Shown in pieces: positions 35,432 through 44,845 of a DNA stretch of 64,000 nucleotides. The notes beneath the pieces were generated by a model. That model was not told the DNA's origin and made no database searches. It saw nothing but the letters and a program-made list of their open reading frames with translations. The position numbers and the translations under genes are program-made. The stretch's first letter is position 1. Each line of letters opens with the position of its first letter. Source of the stretch: Empedobacter falsenii (GTDB taxonomy: Bacteria; Bacteroidota; Bacteroidia; Flavobacteriales; Weeksellaceae); NCBI RefSeq assembly GCF_019308355.1, contig NZ_JAAGKM010000010.1, forward strand, positions 1-64,000, in the 5' to 3' direction.

Positions 35432-38400
35432 TTGATTACACCGACTGGAATTGTTTCAAAAGAATTTATGTTGAAAGATCCGCTTGGGTTGACTTTTGTT
35501 GCATTAAATCGTTTAAAAGAAAAGAATTTGACGGATGATTTCGAAGTTTACAATGGATTTATTGTGACGAAAGATCATTCGAAATTATTTCTTTTTATCA
35601 ATCCTAAATTTTCAGGAAGTGAAACAGAACATAATACTGAATTTGTTAATCGTTTAGAAGAAATTCAACAGCATTTAAATCCAGAATATAGCGGAAAATC
35701 AACATTGAGTTATTTCGGTTCAAGCTTTATTGCAGTTGCGAATGCAAAACAAATTAAACAAGATATTATTACAACTGTTTTGATTTCGATGATTACATTA
35801 ATGGTCATTTTAATTGTATTTTATCGAAAAATTTACATTCCGATAATTATTTTTATTCCTTCCGTTTTTGGTTTTTTCTTTGCTTTGGCACTTTTGTATT
35901 TTATTCAAGGTACAATTTCTGCAATTTCTTTGAGTATTGGAGCAGTTTTATTAGGAATAACGATTGATTATTCGTTGCATATCATGACGCATTATAAGCA
36001 CAATAGCGATTCTAAAACATTGTTTAAGGAGATTACAAAACCGCTTATCATGAGCTGTACAACTACAGCGATTGCATTTTTGTGTTTACTTTTTGTGAAA
36101 TCAGATGTGTTGAAAGATTTAGGAATTTTTGCTGGAATAACAGTTGTTGTTTCTGGTGTTTTTTCATTGTTGATTATTCCACATTTATATCATCCAAAAG
36201 AAGATGCGATTGAAAATAATTCTTCAATAATAGAGAAGTTAGCGTTCTTTTCATTTCATAACAACAAGATATTGATTGGTGCTTGTGTTCTTTTGATTAT
36301 AGTGAGTTGTTTTACGTTTAATAATGTAAATTTTGATAAAGATTTGTCTAAGCTAAATTATGTTCCAACCGATCAAAAAATAGCGGAACAAAAGTTAGAA
36401 ACTTCTTCAAATTCTATCTCAAAATCGTTGTATGTTGTCAATTATGGAAACAATGTAGAAGATGTTTTAAATCAAAATATTGCGTTAACAAATAAGCTTG
36501 AACTAGCAGAAAATAAGGATGAGATTTTAAGTTATAATTCCATTCAATCGTTGGTTTTACCAATTTCAGTTCAACAAGAAAAAATTAAAGATTGGGAAAA
36601 TTTTTGGAATACAGAGAAGGTGAGTTTTGTAAAAAATGAGTTTATTAAGGATGGAAAAAAATATGGTTTTAAAGAAAGTATTTATAATCAATTTTTCTCA
36701 ATTTTCGATAAAGCATATAAACCTTTAAAATTAGAAGATTACCGCGCGTTTAATCCTTCTCTTTTTGAAGAATTTGTTTCTCATAAAAATGGGTTTTATA
36801 CGATTTCTACTTTAGTAAAATTAAAGGAAGAAAGCCGAGAAAACTTCATCAAACAATATCATAATAAAGAAACAATTGTAATTGATCGTAAACAGCTAAA
36901 CGAAAATTTTTTAGGAAATTTAGTTACTGATTTTAATAATCTTGTCAATTACTCATTTATTGCTGTTTTATTAATATTGTGGTATTTCTTTCGACGTATC
37001 GAATTGGTTATTATTAGTGCAATTCCTATCGCATTATCAGGTTTGGTTACAGCTGGATTGATGGGACTTTTTGATATTAAATTCAATATTTTTAGCAGTA
37101 TTGTATGTACATTGGTTTTTGGGCATGGTGTTGATTTTAGTATTTTTATGACGAGTGCTTTACAAAAAGAATATACGACTGGAAAAGACGAAATGCCTAC
37201 TTATCGCACTTCGATTTTATTAGCAGTTATCACGACAATTTTAGCAATTGGAGCGTTAATTTTTGCCAAACATCCAGCGTTAAAATCAATTGCATCAGTT
37301 TCGTTAGTTGGAGTTGTGGCAGCGCTAGTAATTACATTTATTTTCTACCCAATTTTATTTCGATTTTTCATCTCAAATCGTCCTAAAAAAGGTAAAAGTC
37401 CAATGACGTTGTGGTTAGCAATTCAAAGTGGAATTTTCTTCATTTATTTTGGATTATTTGGTACGGTAACTTCATTAATTCTTCGATTTTTGATGCTTAT
37501 TTTACCAATTTCGAAAGAAAAAAAATATAAACTTTTTGGTTGGGGAATGTCAACTTTTATGAAATCTGTGTTGATGTTAAAGCCAACTGTTGTCAAGAAA
37601 ATTATTAATCTAAATCAAGAAGATTTTAAGAAACAATCAATCATAATTGCGAATCACACTTCGTTCTTGGATACGTTGGCGATTGGAATGTGTACGCCTA
37701 AAATTGTGTTCTTAGTGAACGATTGGGTTTACAAATCGCCAATTTTTGGTCGTGCCGTGAAAATGGCTGGTTTTTATCCTGTTTCAAATGGTGTTGAAAA
37801 TAATATTGAAGAGATTAAAACTCGAATTGGGAATGAGTTTTCGTTAATGATTTTCCCTGAAGGAACGCGTTCTCGAACGAATAATATAAATCGTTTTCAC
37901 AAAGGTGCATTTTATTTGGCGGAGAAATTACAACTTGATATTTTACCAATTTATATTCATGGGAATTCTGAAATTATTCCAAAAGGAGAATTTTTAATTT
38001 TTGATGGACATATTTATTCAATAATAGGTAAAAGAATTGCTTGGAATGATGAAAACTATGGTTTGAATTATTCAGAACGAACTAAAAGAATCAGTAAGGA
38101 ATTTAAAAATAATTTTCAAGAAATTCGAGATAAATATGAAGATAAAAACTATTGGAAACAGAAATTATTTTTAAGTTTTTTGTACAAAGAATCTGAAATT
38201 ATTCAAGTTGTAAAAAAGGATTTTAGTTTGAATAAATCTGTTTATCATCAATTAAATAATGCATTTACAAAAGATGAAAAAATAGTTCATTTTTCGAATG
38301 ATTTTGGACAAATTGATTTTTTATTATTGATGCAACAAGCAAACCGAAAAATAATAACGTTTGTAAAAGAGGAAGAAAAGCGAGAGATTGCAGCAACAAA

Positions 38401-38623
38401 TTACATTACAAAAATTCGTTCGTTAGAATATCGTTCTGATCTTGATGTTATAGATGATTATAAGACGCTTTTAATTTCTACTGATATTGAAAATATTTAT
38501 CAAGAAACAATAAATCAATTTGAGAAAATTGTTGTTTTAAAGAATAGAAATATTGACGAATCACTTTTTACAAGTTTTGCCCAACAAACCGAAACAAATG
38601 AATACACAATTTACACAAAATAA
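35432..38623 (+). CDS. MMPL/RND exporter fused to lysophospholipid acyltransferase, 5'-truncated
   Basis: The large product has an RND-type membrane part (about 1-640: two groups of helices, with GITIDYSLHIMTHYK and VFGHGVDFSIFM as the TM4-like segments), a PlsC-type acyltransferase (about 745-930, NHTSFLDTLA and FPEGTRSR) and a C-terminal region (about 950-1063) at the place of a SAM-methyltransferase-like domain in homologs. The frame is open back to 35339 and conserved coding is visible from about 35357 (EDYKKLEQKLLKDSIASIVE), but the first transmembrane helix and roughly 130 residues are missing; the TTG at 35432 is a formal start only. Such tri-domain proteins are found in flexirubin/aryl-polyene clusters, and the three genes that follow fit that. 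Function may be lost. Confidence 0.8.
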   Translation: MITPTGIVSKEFMLKDPLGLTFVALNRLKEKNLTDDFEVYNGFIVTKDHSKLFLFINPKFSGSETEHNTEFVNRLEEIQQHLNPEYSGKSTLSYFGSSFIAVANAKQIKQDIITTVLISMITLMVILIVFYRKIYIPIIIFIPSVFGFFFALALLYFIQGTISAISLSIGAVLLGITIDYSLHIMTHYKHNSDSKTLFKEITKPLIMSCTTTAIAFLCLLFVKSDVLKDLGIFAGITVVVSGVFSLLIIPHLYHPKEDAIENNSSIIEKLAFFSFHNNKILIGACVLLIIVSCFTFNNVNFDKDLSKLNYVPTDQKIAEQKLETSSNSISKSLYVVNYGNNVEDVLNQNIALTNKLELAENKDEILSYNSIQSLVLPISVQQEKIKDWENFWNTEKVSFVKNEFIKDGKKYGFKESIYNQFFSIFDKAYKPLKLEDYRAFNPSLFEEFVSHKNGFYTISTLVKLKEESRENFIKQYHNKETIVIDRKQLNENFLGNLVTDFNNLVNYSFIAVLLILWYFFRRIELVIISAIPIALSGLVTAGLMGLFDIKFNIFSSIVCTLVFGHGVDFSIFMTSALQKEYTTGKDEMPTYRTSILLAVITTILAIGALIFAKHPALKSIASVSLVGVVAALVITFIFYPILFRFFISNRPKKGKSPMTLWLAIQSGIFFIYFGLFGTVTSLILRFLMLILPISKEKKYKLFGWGMSTFMKSVLMLKPTVVKKIINLNQEDFKKQSIIIANHTSFLDTLAIGMCTPKIVFLVNDWVYKSPIFGRAVKMAGFYPVSNGVENNIEEIKTRIGNEFSLMIFPEGTRSRTNNINRFHKGAFYLAEKLQLDILPIYIHGNSEIIPKGEFLIFDGHIYSIIGKRIAWNDENYGLNYSERTKRISKEFKNNFQEIRDKYEDKNYWKQKLFLSFLYKESEIIQVVKKDFSLNKSVYHQLNNAFTKDEKIVHFSNDFGQIDFLLLMQQANRKIITFVKEEEKREIAATNYITKIRSLEYRSDLDVIDDYKTLLISTDIENIYQETINQFEKIVVLKNRNIDESLFTSFAQQTETNEYTIYTK

Positions 38624-40169
38624 TTCTGAATCTCATTACGATGTAGTCGTTATTGGTAGTGGTTTGGGAGGACTTGTTTCTGCGCTTATTTTGGCAAAAG
38701 AAGGAAAGAAAGTTGTTGTATTAGAAAAGAACAATCAGTTTGGAGGGAATTTGCAAACTTTTGTTCGAAATAAAACAATTTTTGATACTGGTGTTCACTA
38801 TGTTGGAGGTTTGGATAAAGGAGAAAATTTGTATAACTATTTCAGTTATTTGAATATATCCGACAAATTGAAATTGCGCCAGTTGAATAAAAATGGTTTT
38901 GATATGATTTCGTTTGATGATGATTCTCAGGAATATCCAATTGCGCAAACGTATCAGAATTTTGTTGATCAATTAGCTGTTTTTTTTCCTGAAGAGAGAG
39001 AAAATTTAATCAAATACAGCAAAAAATTAGAGGAAATTTGTTCTGCTTTTCCTATGTATAATTTGAATATCGGAACTTTTGCTGATGAAGAAGATTTTTT
39101 GTCGATTAATGCGAAAGAATACATCGATTCGGTTTTCACAAATAAGCGTTTGAAAGCGGTTTTAGTAGGAAATAATTTTCTTTATGTAGGACAAGCAGAG
39201 AAAACGCCTTTGTACATACACGCGCTTTCAGTTAACTCTTATATACATTCGGCTTGGAGATGTGTAAATGGAGGAAGCCAAATCGCGAAACTTTTGATCA
39301 AAGAACTGAAGAAATATGGAGGTGAAATTTATAAATACCAAGAAATAAAATCATTTGTACAAAACGAGAATGAAGAAGTAATTGGTTGTGAAACAACAAA
39401 AGGAAAACGTTTCTTTGGTAATTTATTCATTTCGAATATTGACATTAAAAAAACAATAGATATGTTAGGCGAGCGTAAGTTTGGTAAACCATTTTCTCGA
39501 CGCGTCAAAAGCTTGGAAGTAACGCCTTCTGCATTTACTATTTATATTGTTTTTAAGCCAAAAAGTTTTTCCTATATCAATCATAATATTTATCATTTTA
39601 ACTCGATAAATGATGTGTGGGACAGCTACGAAAAAACTACAAATGATTGGCCAAATACATACATTGCAACATTTAGTATGGATCAACAAGATGAAGAGTA
39701 TTCGGAAAGTATGACGGTTATGACGTATATGATGTTTGATGAAGTACAAAAATGGGAAGAATCGTATAATGTTGATATTAATGATAATTACGGAAATAGA
39801 GGAGAAGAATATGAAGAATTTAAACGTCAGAAAACGGAATTAATCATTCGTAAATTAGAGAAAAAATTTCCTGATATTAGAGAAAAAATTTCTTCAATTC
39901 ATACTTCTACGCCTTTATCTTATCGCGATTTTATAGGTTCTGAAAAAGGAAATATGTATGGATATTTGAAAGATAGTAATCATCCGATGAAAACATTTAT
40001 TTCACCAAGATCAAAAGTAAAAAATGTGTTTTTTACTGGTCAAAATGTCCGTGTTCATGGAGTTTTGGGTGTAACGGTTGGTGCATTTGTAACATGTTGC
40101 GAAATCCTTGGTGCTGACTATTTAATGAATAAAGTTCATCGTGAAATAAAACTAAATGCGAATGAATAA
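38598..40169 (+). CDS. FAD-dependent phytoene-desaturase/retinol-saturase-like oxidoreductase
   Basis: A 523-residue flavoprotein with the N-terminal dinucleotide motif VVVIGSGLGGLVSALILAKEG and the C-terminal signature near 'VFFTGQNVRVHGVLGVTVGA' that binds FAD in carotenoid-desaturase-like enzymes. The start ATG 38598 overlaps the previous gene by 26 bases. An in-frame TTG 15 codons further up exists but lies deeper in the neighbour. In pigment clusters, enzymes of this type saturate or desaturate polyene chains. Four overlapping genes argue for one operon. Confidence 0.85.
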   Translation: MNTQFTQNNSESHYDVVVIGSGLGGLVSALILAKEGKKVVVLEKNNQFGGNLQTFVRNKTIFDTGVHYVGGLDKGENLYNYFSYLNISDKLKLRQLNKNGFDMISFDDDSQEYPIAQTYQNFVDQLAVFFPEERENLIKYSKKLEEICSAFPMYNLNIGTFADEEDFLSINAKEYIDSVFTNKRLKAVLVGNNFLYVGQAEKTPLYIHALSVNSYIHSAWRCVNGGSQIAKLLIKELKKYGGEIYKYQEIKSFVQNENEEVIGCETTKGKRFFGNLFISNIDIKKTIDMLGERKFGKPFSRRVKSLEVTPSAFTIYIVFKPKSFSYINHNIYHFNSINDVWDSYEKTTNDWPNTYIATFSMDQQDEEYSESMTVMTYMMFDEVQKWEESYNVDINDNYGNRGEEYEEFKRQKTELIIRKLEKKFPDIREKISSIHTSTPLSYRDFIGSEKGNMYGYLKDSNHPMKTFISPRSKVKNVFFTGQNVRVHGVLGVTVGAFVTCCEILGADYLMNKVHREIKLNANE

Positions 40170-41817
40170 AACTATTTACTTTTTTACGTTTATTTTTTTT
40201 ACGTTTATATCTTGTGGCATTAGAAAAAGTTTAGAAAATCGTCCTGATTTGTCTACTTTTCAATCAAAACAATATAGTAGAAATGAGATCAATGACTCAC
40301 TTTTTTATATTGAAAATAATTTTTTTAAGAAAAATAAAACACAAAATTGGGAACTTTTTGTTTCGGGAGATCCGTTAGAAATTGGTCAAAAAACAGGTGT
40401 TTTAACGAAAGAATTATATGCTTTTCAAGAGCAATCTTTCATGAATTTGATAACTGATTTTATTCCTTCTGAAAAGCGCAGAAAATTTCTTTTCAAAGTA
40501 CTCAAATATTATAATCGAGATTTACATAAATATGTCAACAACGAATATAAAGCACAAATTTATGGACTTTCTGAGTCTGCAAATAGCCGCTATGATTCGT
40601 TAATAGACAAATATAATCGTAACCTTTTTTTACATGGGGCGCACGATATAGGACATGCTATGCATGATTTGATGTTGGTTGGTTGTTCATCTTTGGCTGT
40701 TTTGGATAATAAATCTGAAGATGGAGGTTTGTTGATTGGTCGCAATTTTGACTTTTATGCAAATGATGATTTTGCGAAGAATAAAATAGTTTCGTTTGTC
40801 AAGCCAAATTCTGGTTATCCATATATGTCGGTGACTTGGGGTGGAATGATTGGTGTTTCGTCTGGAATGAATCTGGAAGGGCTTACAGTAACGATAAATG
40901 CGGGAAAATCTTCTATTCCACTTAAAGCAAAAACGCCCATTTCTCTCGTTGCTTTAGAAATTTTACAATATGCCTCAACGATTGATCAAGCAATTGAATT
41001 AGCAAAGACTAAAAAGGTTTTCGTTTCTGAGAGTATTATGATTGGTAGTTCAAAAGATCATCGTGTGGTGTTGATAGAAATTTCTCCTAAAAAGTTTGGT
41101 GTTTATGAAGTTCAAAATCAACCTTATTTAGCATGTACTAACCATTTTCAGAGTGATGTTTATTTGGATGATAAGCGAAATAATATTCAAAAAGAGGAAA
41201 GTCATTCGGTTTATCGTTTTGAAAAAATTGAAGAACATCTTTCGAATGAAAATAAACTAAATCCCGCTAAAATGGTTGAATTATTGCGTGATACAAATGG
41301 TTTGAAAAACACCAAATTAGGTTACGGAAATGAAAAGGCTTTGAATCAACTAATGGCGCATCACGCAGTTGTTTTTCAACCAGATAAACGATTGGTTTGG
41401 GTTTCGTCAAATCCATATCAATTAGGTGAGTTTACAGCTTATGATTTGAATAAAATTTTTAATGATTCTATTTCAAATTATATGTTAAATGTAGATAGTT
41501 TGAGAATAGAAAAAGACAAGTTTGTCTTATCTGCTGATTATTCTAATTATGAAAAATATCGTGAACAAACACACCAAATAAGTAAGTTGATAAAAGAAAA
41601 TAAGAAAATTGATGAAACTTTTTTAACAAGTTACATTCAAAATAATCCTGATTTTTGGTTGGTTTATGACAAAGTTGGTGATTATTATTTTCAGCAGAAA
41701 GATTATCAACAAGCGAGTTTTTATTATAAATTAGCATTGACAAAGGAGGTGACTACAGTTCCTGACCGAAATAAAATTCAGAAAAAATTATCCAAATGTT
41801 CTCGAAAAACGCGTTAA
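40162..41817 (+). CDS. C45-type autoproteolytic acyltransferase/hydrolase lipoprotein
   Basis: A 551-residue lipoprotein with lipobox ending FISCG (Cys 18 from ATG 40162) and an N-terminal-nucleophile hydrolase domain of the acyl-CoA:6-aminopenicillanate acyltransferase/acid-ceramidase type; the nucleophile is Cys175 in LVGCSSLAV, followed by IGRNFDFY and later NHFQ, the expected order. The C-terminal 100 residues form helical repeats. A second ATG six bases earlier (40156) is also possible. Members in flexirubin-type clusters are predicted to transfer acyl groups in the envelope. Overlaps the preceding gene by 8 bases and the next by 22. Confidence 0.82.
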   Translation: MNKTIYFFTFIFFTFISCGIRKSLENRPDLSTFQSKQYSRNEINDSLFYIENNFFKKNKTQNWELFVSGDPLEIGQKTGVLTKELYAFQEQSFMNLITDFIPSEKRRKFLFKVLKYYNRDLHKYVNNEYKAQIYGLSESANSRYDSLIDKYNRNLFLHGAHDIGHAMHDLMLVGCSSLAVLDNKSEDGGLLIGRNFDFYANDDFAKNKIVSFVKPNSGYPYMSVTWGGMIGVSSGMNLEGLTVTINAGKSSIPLKAKTPISLVALEILQYASTIDQAIELAKTKKVFVSESIMIGSSKDHRVVLIEISPKKFGVYEVQNQPYLACTNHFQSDVYLDDKRNNIQKEESHSVYRFEKIEEHLSNENKLNPAKMVELLRDTNGLKNTKLGYGNEKALNQLMAHHAVVFQPDKRLVWVSSNPYQLGEFTAYDLNKIFNDSISNYMLNVDSLRIEKDKFVLSADYSNYEKYREQTHQISKLIKENKKIDETFLTSYIQNNPDFWLVYDKVGDYYFQQKDYQQASFYYKLALTKEVTTVPDRNKIQKKLSKCSRKTR

Positions 41818-43103
41818 CATCCTTAGAACTTCAATCTTTAGAAGAGATTAAAGAATTTCAAAATCAGAAACTTCAAGAACAGATAAAGTATCTTGCGACG
41901 CATTCCAAATTTTATCAAGATTTATTCAAAAAATATCAAATTGATTGGAAATCTATTCAAACAACGGAAGATTTAAAATTAATTCCTGTTACAACGAAGA
42001 ATGATTTGCAACAATATAATTTTGATTTTTTATGTGTTCCATTAACTGAAATTATTGATTACTCAACAACTTCTGGAACTTTAGGTGATCCTGTAACATT
42101 TGGTTTGACGGATAAAGATTTAGATCGTCTGGCAGCAAATGAAATGAATTCTTTTCAACGAATTGGGGTTCAAAAAGGTGATGTTGTACAATTGATGACA
42201 ACGATTGATCGTCGTTTTATGGCTGGTTTGGCGTATTTTCTTGGTTTGAGAAAAATAGGCGCGGGCGTTATTCGTGTTGGTGCTGGAGTTCCGCAATTGC
42301 AATGGGATTCTATTTTAAAATATCAACCCAAATTTTTGGTTGCTGTTCCATCTTTTTTATTGAAAATGTTAGATTATGCAGAGAAAAATAACATCGATTA
42401 TCAAAATTCATCCGTAAAATCGGTTTTGTGTATTGGAGAGTCGTTGCGTGATAAAGATTTGAATTCGTCTTTGTTGGCGCAAAAAATAAATTCGAAATGG
42501 GATATTCAACTTTTTTCGACTTATGCTTCAACCGAGATGGGAACAGCGTTTACAGAATGTAATGAATCGGTTGGAGGACATCATCAGCCAGATTTGATTA
42601 TCACAGAAATTTTAGACGAGAATAATGAAGTTGTACAAGATGGTGAATTAGGTGAATTGACAATTACAACATTAGGAATAGAAGGAATGCCTTTATTGCG
42701 TTTTAAAACAGGTGATTTAGTACGCAAACATTCCGATAAATGTATATGCGGGAGTAATTCGTATCGATTAGGACCAGTTGAAGGTAGAAAGCAACATATG
42801 ATAAAGTACAAAGGAACAACCTTGTATCCGCCAGCTTTACATGATATTTTGAATCATTTTGATGAAATCAAATTACATTTAATCGAAATTTATTCGAACG
42901 AATTTGGAACAGATGAAATTTTAATTCGATTAGTTTCAACAGACGAAACCGATGATTTTTTAGCAAAAATAAAAGATTATTTCAGAGCAAAATTACGCGT
43001 AACGCCTTCTATAAAATTTGAAACTTTTGAAGAATTACAATCAATTGTTTTCAAGCCAGAAAGTAGAAAACCAATTACGTTTGTTGATTATAGAGAAAGT
43101 TAA
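41796..43103 (+). CDS. Phenylacetate-CoA ligase-like acyl-adenylating enzyme
   Basis: A 435-residue adenylate-forming enzyme of the PaaK class: P-loop-like DYSTTSGTLGDPVTFGL (about 87-103), ATP-binding 'YASTEMGTAF' (about 245-254) and the C-terminal hinge MPLLRFKTGDLVR (about 294-306). PaaK-like members in dialkylresorcinol/aryl-polyene clusters activate aromatic acids such as coumarate-type starters. It is the last gene of the operon; a strong terminator follows. Confidence 0.87.
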   Translation: MFSKNALTSLELQSLEEIKEFQNQKLQEQIKYLATHSKFYQDLFKKYQIDWKSIQTTEDLKLIPVTTKNDLQQYNFDFLCVPLTEIIDYSTTSGTLGDPVTFGLTDKDLDRLAANEMNSFQRIGVQKGDVVQLMTTIDRRFMAGLAYFLGLRKIGAGVIRVGAGVPQLQWDSILKYQPKFLVAVPSFLLKMLDYAEKNNIDYQNSSVKSVLCIGESLRDKDLNSSLLAQKINSKWDIQLFSTYASTEMGTAFTECNESVGGHHQPDLIITEILDENNEVVQDGELGELTITTLGIEGMPLLRFKTGDLVRKHSDKCICGSNSYRLGPVEGRKQHMIKYKGTTLYPPALHDILNHFDEIKLHLIEIYSNEFGTDEILIRLVSTDETDDFLAKIKDYFRAKLRVTPSIKFETFEELQSIVFKPESRKPITFVDYRES

Positions 43104-43110
43104 ATATATG

Positions 43111-43145
43111 AAATAAAAAGTCCACTGAAAGTGGACTTTTTATTT
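43111..43145. terminator. Bidirectional terminator of the pigment-type operon and the M28 peptidase
   Basis: A perfect 16-bp stem (43111-43126 with 43130-43145, GAA loop) between convergent genes ending at 43103 and 43155. Confidence 0.95.
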
Positions 43146-43154
43146 GAAAATATC

Positions 43155-44717
43155 TTATTTTAAATAAGTATCAGAATTTCTTGCCGGGCTTTTAACCTCT
43201 GGCCATTCTTGCTGTTTTCCGTCTCTACCATTAGGTAAAATACGACGCTCACGACTTACTAAATCTTTTTCTTGATCTGCCATCATCGTTAAAGTAGCAC
43301 TCAAAATTGCATTCGTTTGTACTTCTTCAAAAACGATTTTATCATACGTATCTTTGTTTGTGTGCCAAGTATACGTACCGTAACCCCAATTTAATGAACT
43401 AAGTCCGAAAGCTGGCGCTCCTGCAGCGATAAAAGATGCATGATCCGATCCTCCACCACTTGGCATTCCAGGGAAATCTGTCTTGATTTCTTTCGTAATA
43501 AAATTAGGAACAGCTTGTAACCAGCGCGTCATGTATTCATATGATTTTTCAAAACCAGATCCATTGATGTTTACTACACGTCCTGTTCCATTATCTTGGT
43601 TAAATACAGCTTGAGTGTTTTTAATAATTTCTGGATGATCTTCTACAAAAGCACGAGAACCATTCAATCCTTGTTCTTCACTTCCCCATAAACAAATCAA
43701 AATTGTACGTTTGTTATTTGGGTATAATTTTTTGATTGTACGAATTGTTTCCATCATTGTGATAGTTCCAGTTCCGTTATCTGTTGCTCCTTGCGCTCCA
43801 TCCCAAGAATCGAAGTGAGCAGAAAGAATAATGTACTCGTTTGGTTTTTCTTTTCCTTTAATTTCTCCAATAATATTGAATGTTTTCGCAACTCCATTGT
43901 GTTTAGATTGTGCATTAACAGTCAATTTTGGAGCAGTTCCATTTTCAGCTAAACGATATAACATTCCGTAATCTTCATTCGAAATATCTAACATTGGGAT
44001 AGTTTTCGTTTTTGCACCAAAAATTCTATTTGCTCCCATAATTCCTGTCCAATAAGAAATTGCAACCGCTGCAGCTCCATTTTTCTCAAAAACTTCTGGA
44101 AGTGTATTGTTGTTGTAACCTGTCACTTTTATAGAATTTGCCCAAGCTTCGGCTTCAGCTTTTCTTGTTTCAGTAACTTTTTTATACAAATCCTCTAAAC
44201 CAAAATCTTTGTATTGATAATCAGAACGTCCATATGATTGGTTTTGTGACATCAAAACAACTTTTCCTTTTACAGAAGGTAACCATGCGTCAAATTCAGC
44301 TTTTGTTTTGAAAACAGGCATTGCGATAGCATCTGCATTCACAGCTTTTTTAGTTGCTGGTGACCATGCTAATTGAGTAGCTTCGATAGATTTTGCTCTT
44401 GGATACGTCATATCAACATGCGTTATTCCGCGCTCCCATGCTTTCCATGTTCCATAATCTTCACGGCGGGCATCAATTCCCCAAGATTTCAACGTTTTAA
44501 TTGCCCATTCTCCTGCTTGATCCATTTGTGGAGTTCCTACTAAACGAGGTCCGATTCCGTCTAATAATTCGTGCGAAATTTTCTTCAACTGCGAATTATT
44601 TTGAATTTCGGTTACAAAACTTTGTACAGTTGGGTCTAATTTTTCTTGTGCTTGCGCATGTACCGCAATAGACGATAATACAATTGTAGAGTAGGTTAAT
44701 GTGTTAATCAATTTCAT
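43155..44717 (-). CDS. M28 family zinc aminopeptidase/carboxypeptidase, exported
   Basis: A 520-residue exported peptidase with a signal peptide (about 1-23). The two-zinc site is complete: His301 and Asp303 in AHFDSWDGAQGATDNGTG with Asp313, catalytic Glu347 and ligand Glu348 in WGSEEQG, Asp375 in NQDNGTG, and His426 in GGGSDHASF. A PA-type insertion domain lies about 130-270. This corresponds to the carboxypeptidase Q-like branch of family M28. It is a periplasmic or surface exopeptidase. Monocistronic, with the terminator at 43111 shared with the converging operon. Confidence 0.93.
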   Translation of the reverse strand: MKLINTLTYSTIVLSSIAVHAQAQEKLDPTVQSFVTEIQNNSQLKKISHELLDGIGPRLVGTPQMDQAGEWAIKTLKSWGIDARREDYGTWKAWERGITHVDMTYPRAKSIEATQLAWSPATKKAVNADAIAMPVFKTKAEFDAWLPSVKGKVVLMSQNQSYGRSDYQYKDFGLEDLYKKVTETRKAEAEAWANSIKVTGYNNNTLPEVFEKNGAAAVAISYWTGIMGANRIFGAKTKTIPMLDISNEDYGMLYRLAENGTAPKLTVNAQSKHNGVAKTFNIIGEIKGKEKPNEYIILSAHFDSWDGAQGATDNGTGTITMMETIRTIKKLYPNNKRTILICLWGSEEQGLNGSRAFVEDHPEIIKNTQAVFNQDNGTGRVVNINGSGFEKSYEYMTRWLQAVPNFITKEIKTDFPGMPSGGGSDHASFIAAGAPAFGLSSLNWGYGTYTWHTNKDTYDKIVFEEVQTNAILSATLTMMADQEKDLVSRERRILPNGRDGKQQEWPEVKSPARNSDTYLK

Positions 44718-44784
44718 AATTAAAGTAATTTCGTGTGATAAATTTTACAAATTAGGTCTAAAATAGAATATTTTGTGAAATAAA

Positions 44785-44808
44785 AAAAGACATCTGTAGA
44801 TGTCTTTT
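44785..44808 (-). terminator. Terminator downstream of the unknown AlbA_2-like gene
   Basis: An 11-bp stem (44785-44795 with 44798-44808) with A-rich left flank, reading leftward for the gene ending at 44846. Confidence 0.8.
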
Positions 44809-44845
44809 GTGTAATTATGTTTTTTTGAAAATATAGTATTGTTTT

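Noticed and set aside
35432-38623. Multidrug RND efflux pump
   Set aside because: Acyltransferase fusion and the following desaturase, acylase and ligase genes point to lipid or pigment export, and there is no adaptor or outer-membrane channel gene nearby.
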